Assembly (NCBI RefSeq): GCF_023487995.1 | Contig: NZ_JAMFKN010000001.1 | Coordinates: 744,001 to 808,000, forward strand | Length of the DNA stretch: 64,000 nt | From: Thermohalobaculum sediminis | GTDB taxonomy: Bacteria; Pseudomonadota; Alphaproteobacteria; Rhodobacterales; Rhodobacteraceae | Direction: 5' to 3' | In this document: in pieces, positions 19,422 to 31,623 of the stretch | Numbering within the stretch: position 1 is the first letter of the stretch | Layout: every line of letters starts with the position of its first letter | The notes under the pieces: model-generated | The model's database searches: none | Told to the model about the DNA's origin: nothing | What the model saw: only the letters and a program-made list of their open reading frames with translations | Program-made: the position numbers and the translations under genes

Positions 19422-20537
19422 ATGAGCGACGACGGCCTTCCCTCCGCCGCCCCCGACCGCGGGGCGCCAGAACCGGGGCCCGGCGACGGCACGGCGGGGA
19501 TCACCTGCTCGGCCGGGCTCGCGGGCTGGCTGGCGCGGCATCGCGTGAGCCTCGCCTTCAGTTCGTACCAGAGCGGTCAGCTCTTCCTCGTCGGGCATCA
19601 CGAGAACGGACAGGTCTCGTTCCACCAGCACGGCTTCGGCCGGGCGATGGGCCTGTGGGCGACGCCCGAGCGGCTCTACATGGCGACCTCGGCTCAGATC
19701 TGGCGGCTCGAGAACGTGCTTGCCCCCGGCCAGCGGGCGAACGGGCGCTTCGACCGCCTGTTCGTGCCGCGCAACGCGCAGACGGTGGGCGAGACCGACA
19801 TCCACGAGATCGCGGTCGAGCCGTCGGGGCGCATCCTGTTCGTCAACACGCTGCATTCCTGCCTCGCCACGGTCTCGACGGTGCATGGCTTCCGGCCGGT
19901 CTGGAAGCCGCCCTTTATCTCGCGCCTCGCCGCCGAGGACCGCTGCCACCTCAACGGGCTGGCGATGGAGGACGGGCGGGCGCGCTATGTCACCGCCGCC
20001 TGCCGCTCCGACGTGATCGGCGGCTGGCGCGACAGGCGTGTCGGGGGCGGGCTGGTCATCGACCTCGCGGCGGGCGACCGGATCCTCGCGGAAGGGCTGT
20101 CGATGCCCCATTCGCCGCGAGTCCGGGGCGGCGAGCTCTACGTGCTCGACAGCGGGCGCGGGCAACTGTGCCGGGTCGATCGCCGCACGGGGGCCGTCGA
20201 GCCCATCGCCTTCCTGCCCGGCTTCCTGCGTGGGCTGGCCTTCGTCGGCAACCACGCGGTGATCACCCTGTCGCTGCCGCGCGAGGCCTCGTTCAGAGGC
20301 CTGCCGCTCGACGAGGCGCTGAGGACCCGCGATGCCGAGCCCTGGTGCGGCGTGCAGGTGATCGACCTCGCGAGCGGCGACGTCGTGCAATGGATCCGCC
20401 TGCGCGGGCCGATCCGCGAGCTGTTCGACGTGGCGGTGCTGCCGGGCGCCGCCGCGCCGATGTCGGTGGGCGGCACCGACGGCGCTGGCGCGCATGTGAA
20501 CTGGGAGCCGGACTACGCACCGCTCCATCCCGCCTGA
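19422..20537 (+). CDS. TIGR03032/DUF4915-like conserved protein, probable beta propeller
   Basis: Protein of 371 residues with no signal peptide. Conserved segments include VSLAFSSYQSGQLFLVG, VNTLHSCLATVS, DRCHLNGLAMEDG and LSMPHSPRVRGGELYVLDSG. They match my recollection of TIGR03032, a propeller-like family of unknown activity found in bacteria with large surface proteins or glycan loci. It lies 73 bases after the autotransporter, beyond a terminator, so separate transcription is likely. A role in modifying or sensing a surface polymer is a guess only. Confidence 0.7.
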   Translation: MSDDGLPSAAPDRGAPEPGPGDGTAGITCSAGLAGWLARHRVSLAFSSYQSGQLFLVGHHENGQVSFHQHGFGRAMGLWATPERLYMATSAQIWRLENVLAPGQRANGRFDRLFVPRNAQTVGETDIHEIAVEPSGRILFVNTLHSCLATVSTVHGFRPVWKPPFISRLAAEDRCHLNGLAMEDGRARYVTAACRSDVIGGWRDRRVGGGLVIDLAAGDRILAEGLSMPHSPRVRGGELYVLDSGRGQLCRVDRRTGAVEPIAFLPGFLRGLAFVGNHAVITLSLPREASFRGLPLDEALRTRDAEPWCGVQVIDLASGDVVQWIRLRGPIRELFDVAVLPGAAAPMSVGGTDGAGAHVNWEPDYAPLHPA

Positions 20538-20550
20538 GGGGCGCGAGGGG

Positions 20551-21489
20551 TCAGGTGCCGGTGGCGGATGCAGGGCCGGGCGCGCCCTGCTGGCGGCGCA
20601 GCGCCTCGGCCGACTGGCGCACGACCTCCGCAACCTGGAGAAGCTGCCGGGCGAGCGGGCTGGTGCGGCGCCACACCATGCCGATGGTGCGCGACGGCCG
20701 GGGGTGCCCGAAGCGGGCGATCGAAACCGCGGCCGAGCGCGTCTCGACCGGCAACGCCATCTCGGGGATCAGGGTCACGCCGATGCCGGCACCGACCATC
20801 TGGACCAGCGTCGAGAGCGAGCTGCCGTCCAGCATCTCGCGCGGGGGCGCCGCCTGCAGATTGCAGAACGACAGCGCCTGATCGCGGAAGCAGTGCCCCT
20901 CCTCGAGCAGCAAGAGCCGCATCTCGCGCAGGGCCTCGCGGTCCGGCACCGGCTTGCCCTCGTCCTCGGCGGGGCGGACCAGCACGAACTCCTCGGCGAA
21001 CAGCGCCGCCTCGGTCAGCGCGGGCTCGGACACCGGAAGTGCGACGATGGCGGTGTCGAGCCGTCCCTCGGCCAGCTCCTGCAACAGCTTGGGCGTCACC
21101 GTCTCGCGCACATGGATGTCGAGGCCGTCATGCTGGCGCGCGAGATTGCCGATGATCGCGGGCAGCAGGTAAGGCGCGACCGTCGGGATCACGCCGATCC
21201 TGAGCCGGCCTGCCAGCCGGTCGGTGAAGGCGCGCGCAAGGTCGCCCAGTTCGTCCACCGCGCGCAGGATCTCGCGCACCCGGAGCGCGAAGTCCTCGCC
21301 GAGGCCGGTGAGCCGCACCTGCCGGGCGCTCCGCTCGAACAGGGTGGTGCCGAGCGACTCCTCCAGCTCCTTGATCTGAAGCGACAGGGCGGGCTGCGAG
21401 ATCGCGCAAGCATCGGCCGCGCGGCCGAAATGGCCGTGCCGCGCCAGCGCGTCGAAGTAGCGAAGCTGCCTGAGGGTCAGGTTTCTCAT
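20551..21489 (-). CDS. oxyR: hydrogen-peroxide-responsive regulator OxyR
   Basis: LysR-type activator of 312 residues. The N-terminal winged helix reads LTLRQLRYFDALARHGHFGRAA. The redox pair typical of OxyR is present as Cys200 and Cys209 (GHCFRDQALSFCN), with the same spacing of nine as E. coli Cys199/Cys208. Peroxide oxidises these to a disulfide and turns on katG. The gene is divergent from katG, which strengthens the call. A dyad overlapping its start codon suggests autocontrol. Confidence 0.93.
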   Translation of the reverse strand: MRNLTLRQLRYFDALARHGHFGRAADACAISQPALSLQIKELEESLGTTLFERSARQVRLTGLGEDFALRVREILRAVDELGDLARAFTDRLAGRLRIGVIPTVAPYLLPAIIGNLARQHDGLDIHVRETVTPKLLQELAEGRLDTAIVALPVSEPALTEAALFAEEFVLVRPAEDEGKPVPDREALREMRLLLLEEGHCFRDQALSFCNLQAAPPREMLDGSSLSTLVQMVGAGIGVTLIPEMALPVETRSAAVSIARFGHPRPSRTIGMVWRRTSPLARQLLQVAEVVRQSAEALRRQQGAPGPASATGT

Positions 21490-21502
21490 AAGTTCGGCTT
21501 AT
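21488..21502. promoter_or_regulatory. OxyR-type operator at the oxyR start
   Basis: ATAAG-TTCGG-CTTAT is a perfect dyad of the LysR/OxyR kind. It overlaps the oxyR start codon (complement of 21487-21489), so bound OxyR would block its own gene while facing katG. Confidence 0.55.
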
Positions 21503-21556
21503 TACGGCAATCAGAATATTAAACTTAAACAAATGGCGCGACTTCGCTAGACCTGA

Positions 21557-23971
<2,415 letters not shown>

Positions 23972-23986
23972 TTACGGCGCGAATGG

Positions 23987-24021
23987 CGCCCGGGGGGCGG
24001 CCGGTTGCCGGTCCCCGGGCG
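23987..24021 (+). terminator. G/C hairpin after katG
   Basis: CGCCCGGGG and CCCCGGGCG form a 9-base-pair stem 15 bases after the katG stop. The 17-base loop has a smaller internal stem. There is no T tract, so it is a possible intrinsic or processing hairpin. Confidence 0.45.
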
Positions 24022-24149
24022 GTGCGGCCTCGCGCGCGGAGATCGGCGCTCGCCGCATGCCGGCACGCTCGCCGATTGCCCGAATTTCCCAGCCCGGGCA
24101 TCTTCGGCTACGCTGTCTGGACAACATCCAGCCGGTGAGGAGATCAGCG

Positions 24150-24569
24150 ATGAAAGCCGGGGTTCATGCGATTTTTTGTAGTCTGGCGATTGCCACCCCG
24201 TGCCTTGCCGAGCAGGCGGCGCCACCTGCGGGCGCGGAGGACTACATCGAGCACTGTGCCGTCTGTCATGGCGAGCGTGCGACCGGCGACGGGCCGTTGT
24301 CCTGGCTCCTGAAGGTCGCGCCGCCCGACCTGACGACCCTCGCAAAGCGCAATGGCGGCACCTTTCCATTCGAGCATGCATACAGGGTGATCGACGGGCG
24401 CGTCGAGGTTGCCGCCCATGGCACGCGGGCGATGCCCGTCTGGGGCTCCCGCTTCAAGTCGGAAGCGCAGCACGCCACCGATCCGCAACGCCGGCCACTC
24501 GCAGCCGAGGACGTGGTGACCGACCGCATCCTCACCCTCATCCGCTACCTCGAACGCGTGCAGAAGTGA
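24150..24569 (+). CDS. periplasmic c-type cytochrome
   Basis: Exported mono-heme cytochrome of 139 residues. A signal peptide (about 1-20, ending LAEQ) is followed by the heme motif CAVCH at residues 38-42. A methionine in GTRAMPVWG is the likely second iron ligand. The ATG at 24150 has a gtgaggag ribosome site. It resembles small class I cytochromes that relay electrons to oxidases or serve a dehydrogenase. The partner is not evident; it lies alone between katG and the convergent ackA. Confidence 0.85.
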   Translation: MKAGVHAIFCSLAIATPCLAEQAAPPAGAEDYIEHCAVCHGERATGDGPLSWLLKVAPPDLTTLAKRNGGTFPFEHAYRVIDGRVEVAAHGTRAMPVWGSRFKSEAQHATDPQRRPLAAEDVVTDRILTLIRYLERVQK

Positions 24570-24627
24570 CCCCGGCGCGACGCTCGCGCCCATCCCGCGA
24601 CCGGCCCGCCTTGCCCGGAGCACCGCT

Positions 24628-25821
24628 TCACGACGCGATCGCGGCGCCGGTGAGCGCGAGGGTATGGCGGGCGATCATCAGCTCCTCGTCGGTGGGGATG
24701 ACGTAGAGGGCGACGCGGCTCTCGCGGGTCGAGATGACGGTCTGCCCGGCCTCGTTCGCGGCGGCGTCGAGCCCGGCGCCGAGCCAGCCGAGGCGCTCGG
24801 CGATGCGGGCGCGGATCCGGGGCGCATTCTCGCCCACCCCCGCCGTGAAGACGAAGGCGTCGAGACCGCCGAGCGCGGCCGCGAGCATGCCCGCGTTGAG
24901 CCCGACGCGGTGCACGAAATGGTCGATCGCGAGCCGCGCCCCCGGCTCGGCGCTGGCCATGAGGTCGCGCATGTCGCTCGAGACGCCCGAGAGACCCTTG
25001 AGCCCCGCGCCGCGGTAGAGCAGATCGTTGACCGCGCCGGGCGCCATGCCGCGCTGCATCACCAGGTGCAGCACCACGCCCGGGTCGAGCTGGCCCGGCC
25101 GGGTGCCCATCGGCAGCCCGTCGAGCGCGGTGAAGCCCATCGTGCTCTCGACGCTGCGCCCGTCGGCGAGCGCGCACATCGAGGCGCCGCTGCCCAGATG
25201 CGCGACGATCACCCGGCCCCGCGCGGCTTCGGGCGCGATCTCGCGCAGCCGCCCGGCGATGTATTCGTAGGAGAGCCCGTGGAAGCCGTAGCGCCGGATG
25301 CCCTGGTCGTAGAACGCCCGGGGCAGCGCATAGACATCCGCATGCAGCGCGTGGCCGCGGTGGAAGGCCGTGTCGAAGCAGGCGACCTGCGGCAGCGAGG
25401 GCTCGATCTCCATCGCCAGCCGGATCGGCGCGAGGTTGTTCGGCTGGTGCAGCGGCGCGAGGTCCTGATACTGCGCGAGCCGCTCGAGCACGGCAGCGTC
25501 GATCAGCACGGGGCACGCATGGTCCGGCCCGCCATGCACCACCCGGTGGCCGACCGCGCGCAGCCGGAACCCGCCACGCGCGCCGAGCCAGCCGCGCATC
25601 TCGGCGATGGCCGCGGGCAGGTCCGGGATGGCGGCCGCATCGAAGCCGCGCTCGGCCAGCACGCCGCCTTGCGCGTCGGTGACCCGCAGGCGCGGGCGCA
25701 AGCCGATGCCCTCGACCTCGCCGCGCAGGTGGCGCGCGAGGGCGCCGTCGACGAGGCCGAAGACCTGGAACTTGAGGCTCGACGAGCCGGCATTGATGAC
25801 GAGGATCGCCTCCACGCTCAT
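24628..25821 (-). CDS. ackA: acetate (or butyrate/propionate) kinase
   Basis: Cytosolic kinase of 397 residues from the acetokinase family. It opens with the phosphate-binding [14 protein letters not shown] and carries [19 protein letters not shown] and [10 protein letters not shown], all family signatures. It interconverts acyl phosphate plus ADP and the acid plus ATP. Its start overlaps the pta stop by four bases (ATGA), so the pair is translationally coupled. Acetate is the likely substrate, but the partner also resembles butyryl enzymes. Confidence 0.93.
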   Translation of the reverse strand: MSVEAILVINAGSSSLKFQVFGLVDGALARHLRGEVEGIGLRPRLRVTDAQGGVLAERGFDAAAIPDLPAAIAEMRGWLGARGGFRLRAVGHRVVHGGPDHACPVLIDAAVLERLAQYQDLAPLHQPNNLAPIRLAMEIEPSLPQVACFDTAFHRGHALHADVYALPRAFYDQGIRRYGFHGLSYEYIAGRLREIAPEAARGRVIVAHLGSGASMCALADGRSVESTMGFTALDGLPMGTRPGQLDPGVVLHLVMQRGMAPGAVNDLLYRGAGLKGLSGVSSDMRDLMASAEPGARLAIDHFVHRVGLNAGMLAAALGGLDAFVFTAGVGENAPRIRARIAERLGWLGAGLDAAANEAGQTVISTRESRVALYVIPTDEELMIARHTLALTGAAIAS

Positions 25822-26777
25822 TCCGCCTGCACCGCCGCCACCTTCCGCCGCGACGCCGCGTAGAGCGTCGCCACCGCGCAGGACGCAAGCCGCGAGCGCA
25901 CGCTGTCGGCCCGCGAGGTCAGCACGATCGGCACCCGCGCGCCCATCACGATGCCGGCCGCGTCGGCATGGGCGAGGAAGGTCAGGTTCTTCGCCAGCAT
26001 GTTGCCGGCCTCGAGGTCGGGCACGACGAGGATCTGGGCATGCCCCGCGACCGGCCCCGCGATGCCCTTGATGCGCGCGGCCTCCGGGTCCACGGCGTTG
26101 TCGAAGGCGAGCGGGCCCTCGAGGAGGCCGCCGGTGATCTGCCCGCGCTCGGCCATCTTGCACAGCGCCGCCGCCTCGATGGTCGAGGGGATCTTGGTCG
26201 TCACCGTCTCGACCGCCGAGAGGATCGCGACCTTCGGCTCGCCCAGCCCGATGCCGCGCCAGAGGTCGATCGCGTTCTGCACGATGTCGCGCTTGGCGTC
26301 GAGGTCGGGGAAGATGTTGACCGCGGCGTCGGTGATGAACAGCGTCTCCGCGTGGCCGGGGACGTCCATCACGAAGACATGGCTGATGCGCCGCTCGGTC
26401 CTGAGCCCGGTGGCCGAGGCGGCGACCTCGTGCATCAGTTCGTCGGTGTGCAGGCTGCCCTTCATCACGAGCTCGCCCCGGCCCTCGCGGACCATCGCCA
26501 CGGCCCGCGCGGCGGCGGCGTGGCTGTGCGGCGCGTCGACGATCTCGTGGCCGTCGAGGTCGATCCCATGCTCGCCCGCGACCGCCCGGATGCGGGCCTC
26601 GGGCCCCACCAGGATCGGCCGGATCAGGCCAAGCCCCGCGGCCTCGACCGCGCCCCGCAGCGAGGGCTCGTCGCAGGGATGCACCACCACGGTGAGCGCG
26701 GGCGTGGCCGCGCGGGCCGAGGCGATCAGGCGATCGTATTTCGACCGCGGCGTCGCGGCGATGGCGTCGTTCGTCAT
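25818..26777 (-). CDS. pta: phosphate acetyl/butyryltransferase
   Basis: Transferase of 319 residues that swaps CoA and phosphate on acyl groups, feeding ackA. It is the short form lacking the N-terminal regulatory region of E. coli Pta. Recognisable parts are [14 protein letters not shown], a [20 protein letters not shown] segment and [14 protein letters not shown] near the C terminus, as in PTA_PTB proteins. The ATG at 26777 is preferred over one 42 bases upstream. It forms a coupled pta-ackA operon. Confidence 0.9.
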   Translation of the reverse strand: MTNDAIAATPRSKYDRLIASARAATPALTVVVHPCDEPSLRGAVEAAGLGLIRPILVGPEARIRAVAGEHGIDLDGHEIVDAPHSHAAAARAVAMVREGRGELVMKGSLHTDELMHEVAASATGLRTERRISHVFVMDVPGHAETLFITDAAVNIFPDLDAKRDIVQNAIDLWRGIGLGEPKVAILSAVETVTTKIPSTIEAAALCKMAERGQITGGLLEGPLAFDNAVDPEAARIKGIAGPVAGHAQILVVPDLEAGNMLAKNLTFLAHADAAGIVMGARVPIVLTSRADSVRSRLASCAVATLYAASRRKVAAVQAE

Positions 26778-26933
26778 GGCGGTCGCGTGTCCTCTCGGCT
26801 GGCCTCTCGGACGGATCAAACCGGGCGCCCCTGCCCCGCCCGGCCGAGCGCCGCACGCGGCGGATGCGATCGCCCGCGACCGCGCGCCCGGCGGGCAGTC
26901 TAGCGGCCTGCGCGCGGAGCGACTTGATCTTTC

Positions 26934-28058
26934 TCAACCGGCCGAGGGCGAGCCGCCCGCCGGGTCGCCGGCCGTCCCTGCCGCGGCATCGCGCGGGACG
27001 GCGACATCGGCGATCCAGACGCGGAACATCTCGTAGAACACCGCGAGGATGACGGGGCCGATGAAGAGGCCGGTCAGTCCCGAGCTGAGCGTGCCGCCGA
27101 TGACGCCGATCAGGATGACGATCATCGGCGTGGCCAGCCCCCGCGCCATCAGGATCGGCTTGAGGAAGTTGTCGCTCAGCATCACCGGAACCATGTAGGC
27201 GGTGTAGAGCGCCGCGGGCAGCGTGGGCTCGGCCGTCCAGACATAGATGATGGTCGGCAGGATCGCGAGCGCGGGCAGCTGGACGACCGCGGCGGCGATG
27301 GCGATCGCCGCCACCAGCCCCGCGAATGGGAGGCCGATCGCGATCATGCCGCCGGCGGCCAGTCCCCCCTGGATGATCGCGACGCCGATCACCCCGCGCG
27401 AGACGTTGCGGATCGTCGCCTTGGCGGTATCGAGGAACATCCGGCCGCGGCCCGAGGCGACCCGCTCGGCCATCCGGCCGCTGATGTCGCCAAGGCCGCC
27501 CGCATAGCCGAGCGCCACCGCCGCGAGCACGACCGAGACCGCGAACTCCAGCACGCCGCGCGCGAGCCCCGCCCCCACCCCGAGCAGGAAGGTCGCGAAC
27601 TCGCGGATCTGCGGCGCGAAATGCTCGGCCGTCGAGGAAAGGTCGGCATGGGCGGACGACCAGAAGCCGAAGACCATGTTGCCGACGATCGGCCAGTCGC
27701 GGACCGACGGGTCCGGCGGCGGCACGTCGAGCGTCTCGCCGCGGAGCCGTTCGGCCAGCTCGATGGTCGAGCCGATGATCGAGTCGGCGATGACGACCGT
27801 CGGGCCGATCAGCAGCACGAGGCCGAGCACCGCCAGCGCCGTGGCCGCCAGCCCGCTGCGGCCGCCCATCCGGTCCTTGATCCAGACGAAGGCGGGATAG
27901 AGCGCCACCGCCAGGATCATCGACCACACGAGGATCGAGACGAAGGGCGCCACCACCTTCGCCGAGAGCCAGACGAAAAGCGTGATCAGCCCCAGCGTCA
28001 CGTAGATGTCGACCGCGTCGCGGACCACGCGTCGATGCCTTCCGATCTCGTCCTGCAC
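26934..28058 (-). CDS. AI-2E/PerM-family membrane permease
   Basis: Integral membrane protein of about 374 residues with eight or so helices. It has the family pattern of a long loop after helix 3 and the closing [20 protein letters not shown] motif. Family members have been linked to autoinducer-2 export or sodium/proton antiport, so the substrate is open. A GTG at 28058 with a ggggag ribosome site 7 bases upstream is the likely start. It is the last gene of a co-directional envelope block. Confidence 0.82.
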   Translation of the reverse strand: MQDEIGRHRRVVRDAVDIYVTLGLITLFVWLSAKVVAPFVSILVWSMILAVALYPAFVWIKDRMGGRSGLAATALAVLGLVLLIGPTVVIADSIIGSTIELAERLRGETLDVPPPDPSVRDWPIVGNMVFGFWSSAHADLSSTAEHFAPQIREFATFLLGVGAGLARGVLEFAVSVVLAAVALGYAGGLGDISGRMAERVASGRGRMFLDTAKATIRNVSRGVIGVAIIQGGLAAGGMIAIGLPFAGLVAAIAIAAAVVQLPALAILPTIIYVWTAEPTLPAALYTAYMVPVMLSDNFLKPILMARGLATPMIVILIGVIGGTLSSGLTGLFIGPVILAVFYEMFRVWIADVAVPRDAAAGTAGDPAGGSPSAG

Positions 28059-28104
28059 CTGCACGCTCCCCTTGCGTTCGGCGGCCGGCTGGCGGCCGGT
28101 CCCG

Positions 28105-30276
28105 TCAGCGCGACCCAACTCCTCCCGCCGCCGCGTCGGCCGCGCCCGCCGCGGCGAGGTCGGCCGGCGACGCGCCGGCACCGGCCGGCCCGCCATCGGC
28201 CGAGCGCACGACGACCTCGCGGCCGCCGAAGGCAATGCCCTCGCGCTCGAACAGCTCGTTGATCTTCTGGTAGACCACCTTGCGCACGGCGAACTGGTCG
28301 CCGGGCCGCGTCTTGAACTTGACGCGCATGACGATGCCATACTCGTCCATCTGGTAGACGCCCTGGGATTTCAGCGGCTCGACGAACTTCGCGCCGATGA
28401 CGGGATCGGCCAGCAGCTCCTGCCCCAGCTTCTTGACCAGCTTGCGCACCCGCTCGGTGTCGGTGCCGAAGCGCACGCGGATCGGCAGCTTCATGATCAC
28501 CCAGTCGCGCGAGAAGTTGGTGAGTTGGTGGATCTCGCCGAACGGGATGGTGTGCAGCGGCCCGGTGTGGTGGCGAAGCTGCATCGAGCGGATCGAGATG
28601 CGCTCGACTGTCCCCTTGGCGCCGCCCGTGTCGATGTATTCGCCGACGCGGAAGGCGTCGTCGATCAGGAAGAACACGCCCGAGAAGATGTCCCGCACCA
28701 GCGTCTGCGCCCCGAAGCCCACGGCGATGCCGACGAGCCCCGCCCCCGCGAACAGCGGCGCCACGTCGACACCCACCGCCGACAGCATGACCATCGCCGC
28801 GATGACGCCGATGGCGATCAGGATGGCGTTGCGGAACAGCGGCAGGATCGTCTCGATCCGCGTGCCTCCCGCGCCACCCTCGTCGGCATCCTCGTTCACC
28901 GGTCCGGCGGCCGCTCGCTCGAGCGCGAGGCGCCGGTCGAATGCGGTGCGGATCGCGGACCAGCCGATCCAGGCCACCACCAGCACGATGAGGATGGTAA
29001 ATACGGGACGCAGCTGCCCGTCCGCCTCGAAGGGGCCAGCGCCCCAGGCGTCGAGGAGGATTCCGGCCGCCGTCATCCCGGCGAGCGCGAGGACCGAGCG
29101 CTCGGCCCACACCCGGAACGAGGGCAGCGCCGCGTCCTCGGCTGTTGGCGGGAAGGCGCGGTCGACGACGAGGAGCGAGAGGGAATAGAGCAGCGCCGCC
29201 AGCATCGCCGCCGAGATGGGCGCAATGATCAGCCCCTCGGTGCGCACCCCGGAGAGCCGGCCGCCCACGGTCGCGGCGACGGCGACGATCAGGTAGAGGA
29301 CAGCAAGCTGCGGCCAGGACCGCGCGAGCCAAGGGATCAGCGGCGCACGGCCGGGCACCGCCTCGACATGCCTGAGCCGCCAGGCCGCGCGACCCAGGAC
29401 CAGCGCGGCCATCGCCGACACCACCGTCGCCGCGAGGTCGGCGAGACCGCCAGGCGCCTCGATCCGGTCGAGCCAGGCGGAGACCACGGCCAGCATGCCC
29501 GTGCCGACCGCGCCGAGGACGACACCCCGGTATGCCCTCAAGGCAAGGCCGTCCTCCACCGCCAGCAGCCGGGCGGCCGGCTCGTATGGGGCGAGCGTGA
29601 CGCGGAAGAACAGGAGGGTCGCGCGGATCAGGATCGCGACTTCGAAGGCCGACATCACGATCTGCACCTGTGCCGGCGCGTGGCGCACGGCGATCGCGGC
29701 GAGGAGGAAGGCGGCGCCGAGCCCCGCCACCGCCGCCCCGGCGAGGATCGCCGCGCGCCCCAGCGCGAAGCGCAGGCGCGCGCTGCGCCCGGCATCGCCC
29801 GCAGGGGGATCGCCCAGCAGCGCGGGCATGAGACGCGCGGCGGCGAGGCGCTCGATCAGAATCCCGGCGAGCAGGGTCACGGCGACGACGGCCAACGCCC
29901 GCCAGACCCAGTCCGCGCCGGGCTCGCCCGAGAGGCGCGCGAGCAGGGCGGGCATCGTCTCGGGCGCATCGGCGAGGTCCTCGGCATCGCGCTCGAGTCG
30001 GTCGCCGATCGCCTTGGAGAGACGCGCGGCGCGCTCGGCCAGCCCCACGGGCGGCGGCTCGGCGGCCGGTGCGGGCGGCGGCGCGCCGACAACCACCAGC
30101 GGCACGCCCGCGTCCTGCGCCGCCGCGACGATCCGGGCGATGGCGTCGGGGGTCGGGGCTTGCGTCCCCTCCCCGCGGGCTGCGGCGGGAGCGCCGGCGA
30201 GCACCGCGGCGAGCAGGAGCGCGACGCCCGCCACGACGCCGCGCAGCCGGGCCCGGATCCCCACCGCCCGGGTCAC
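28105..30276 (-). CDS. mechanosensitive ion channel of the MscS family, large form
   Basis: Membrane channel of about 723 residues. An N-terminal signal sequence and periplasmic region (to about 130) precede roughly ten helices. The MscS pore and beta domain follow near residues 500-590 (LVGIAVGFGAQTLVRDIFSGVFF, then GTVERISIRS and HTIPFGEI). The C-terminal part ends in an alanine/glycine tail. It releases solutes on osmotic downshock. The GTG start at 30276 overlaps the patatin stop (GTGA), so translation is probably coupled. Confidence 0.88.
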   Translation of the reverse strand: MTRAVGIRARLRGVVAGVALLLAAVLAGAPAAARGEGTQAPTPDAIARIVAAAQDAGVPLVVVGAPPPAPAAEPPPVGLAERAARLSKAIGDRLERDAEDLADAPETMPALLARLSGEPGADWVWRALAVVAVTLLAGILIERLAAARLMPALLGDPPAGDAGRSARLRFALGRAAILAGAAVAGLGAAFLLAAIAVRHAPAQVQIVMSAFEVAILIRATLLFFRVTLAPYEPAARLLAVEDGLALRAYRGVVLGAVGTGMLAVVSAWLDRIEAPGGLADLAATVVSAMAALVLGRAAWRLRHVEAVPGRAPLIPWLARSWPQLAVLYLIVAVAATVGGRLSGVRTEGLIIAPISAAMLAALLYSLSLLVVDRAFPPTAEDAALPSFRVWAERSVLALAGMTAAGILLDAWGAGPFEADGQLRPVFTILIVLVVAWIGWSAIRTAFDRRLALERAAAGPVNEDADEGGAGGTRIETILPLFRNAILIAIGVIAAMVMLSAVGVDVAPLFAGAGLVGIAVGFGAQTLVRDIFSGVFFLIDDAFRVGEYIDTGGAKGTVERISIRSMQLRHHTGPLHTIPFGEIHQLTNFSRDWVIMKLPIRVRFGTDTERVRKLVKKLGQELLADPVIGAKFVEPLKSQGVYQMDEYGIVMRVKFKTRPGDQFAVRKVVYQKINELFEREGIAFGGREVVVRSADGGPAGAGASPADLAAAGAADAAAGGVGSR

Positions 30277-31547
30277 GAGCCGCCGGCGCCCGAGGGAGGC
30301 GCGGGCCACGGCGCGAAATCGGGTGGTGCCGGCGACCAGCGGTCACCCGCGCGCCCGTAGTCGCGGCCCAGGTCGTAGAGCGCCTTCATGTAGACCGGAT
30401 CGAAGGGCTCGTCCGGCTCGCGGTCGAACTCCGGGGGGATGGCGAGCACGTTGAGGTCGATCCCGTCGCGCACGGCGATCGCGAAGATCTTGTAGATATC
30501 GCCCGTCCCCGCGCCGCCGAGCAGGCTCGATACCGCCGTCCCGGCGATCGGGATGAGGCGCGGGCGCACCGGGTCATAGGGCTTCCTCAGCTTGTTGTTG
30601 ATCACGACGTAGAGCGTGCGCTCGAAGGGCACGCCCACCGCCGCGTCGATCTGGCGCATCGGCACCTTGGGGCTGAAGAACATCACCTGCTGGGTGGCGC
30701 CTCCGTCGACATGCATCTCGTCATAGCGGCGGCCGTCGCTGCCCTCGACCGGGATCAGCACCGGAGGGAACGCGGCGGGGATCGCCGACGACGCCTGGAT
30801 GACGTCGTGGATCAGCCGCTTCGCGTTCGGGTCCCCGGTCGCGGCAATGCCCGCAATGTTCCAGATCACCGGTCGTGCGGCGTCGAGATTGGTCGTGCCG
30901 ATCAGCAGCACGCGGCCGCGCCGCGCCTCGGCGCCAAGGTGGGCGACCACATCGTCGTCAACATAGCGCTCGATCAGCGCCCGGTAGCCGCGCGTGTCGG
31001 TGAGCGCGGTGCCGCCCGTGAGGCCGGCGAAGATCGTCCGCCGCAGCAGGTCGCTCGTCTGGTAGGTCGTGTAGATCTCGGTCAACTCGTCATCGTAGTC
31101 GGGGCCAAGGAAGGCGAAGAGCGCGATGATCGCCCCGGTCGAGATTCCCGTCACCACGGTGAACTCGGGCCGGTCGCCGCGTTCGGTCCAGCCTTTCAGA
31201 AGCCCCGCCCCGAAGGCGCCGTCGGGCCCGCCGCCCGACAGGGCGAGGCTCACCTCGCGGATTGGGCCGCCCCGGGCGATCTCGTCGGCATACTTGACGC
31301 GGGCGAGTTCGGCCCAGCGCGCGACGATGCGATTGCCAGACCCCGGCACGAGGTCGTCGCCCCAGTCGCGCAGGATCCTGCCGCCCGCGTCGATGCCGTA
31401 TGGCGCGGCGATCGTCGTCTCGTCCTCGGGGACGGGGTTGCGCGCCAGCACGGTGGTGCAGGCGCCCAGTAACAACGCCAGGATCAGCAGGAGCGGCCGG
31501 ACCGGCCCCCCGCCCCACCCGCCTATGTGGCGCGCGGCTGTCTGCAT
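30273..31547 (-). CDS. patatin-like phospholipase lipoprotein
   Basis: Predicted lipid-anchored hydrolase of 424 residues. The signal peptide ends in a lipobox LLGAC with Cys30. The patatin catalytic dyad is visible: the nucleophile Ser136 in GISTG and Asp281 in VDGG, with the oxyanion-hole loop SGGGPDGAFGAG at 104-115. It should cleave acyl chains from lipids in the envelope. The ATG at 31547 follows gtggagg. The neighbours are an RND pump upstream and an MscS channel overlapping downstream. Confidence 0.88.
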   Translation of the reverse strand: MQTAARHIGGWGGGPVRPLLLILALLLGACTTVLARNPVPEDETTIAAPYGIDAGGRILRDWGDDLVPGSGNRIVARWAELARVKYADEIARGGPIREVSLALSGGGPDGAFGAGLLKGWTERGDRPEFTVVTGISTGAIIALFAFLGPDYDDELTEIYTTYQTSDLLRRTIFAGLTGGTALTDTRGYRALIERYVDDDVVAHLGAEARRGRVLLIGTTNLDAARPVIWNIAGIAATGDPNAKRLIHDVIQASSAIPAAFPPVLIPVEGSDGRRYDEMHVDGGATQQVMFFSPKVPMRQIDAAVGVPFERTLYVVINNKLRKPYDPVRPRLIPIAGTAVSSLLGGAGTGDIYKIFAIAVRDGIDLNVLAIPPEFDREPDEPFDPVYMKALYDLGRDYGRAGDRWSPAPPDFAPWPAPPSGAGGS

Positions 31548-31623
31548 CTGGGCCTCCACCTCTGGATGCGCTGCGGCGCGTTGCGTCCTGCCGGACTTCG
31601 GGCCGCGAGCGCCCCACGGCGCC

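Noticed and set aside
24628-27927. Very long open frame through ackA and past it on the minus strand (about 1100 codons)
   Set aside because: Only the ackA part reads as protein; the rest is out of frame with pta and the AI-2E gene and is low in complexity, an effect of high G+C.
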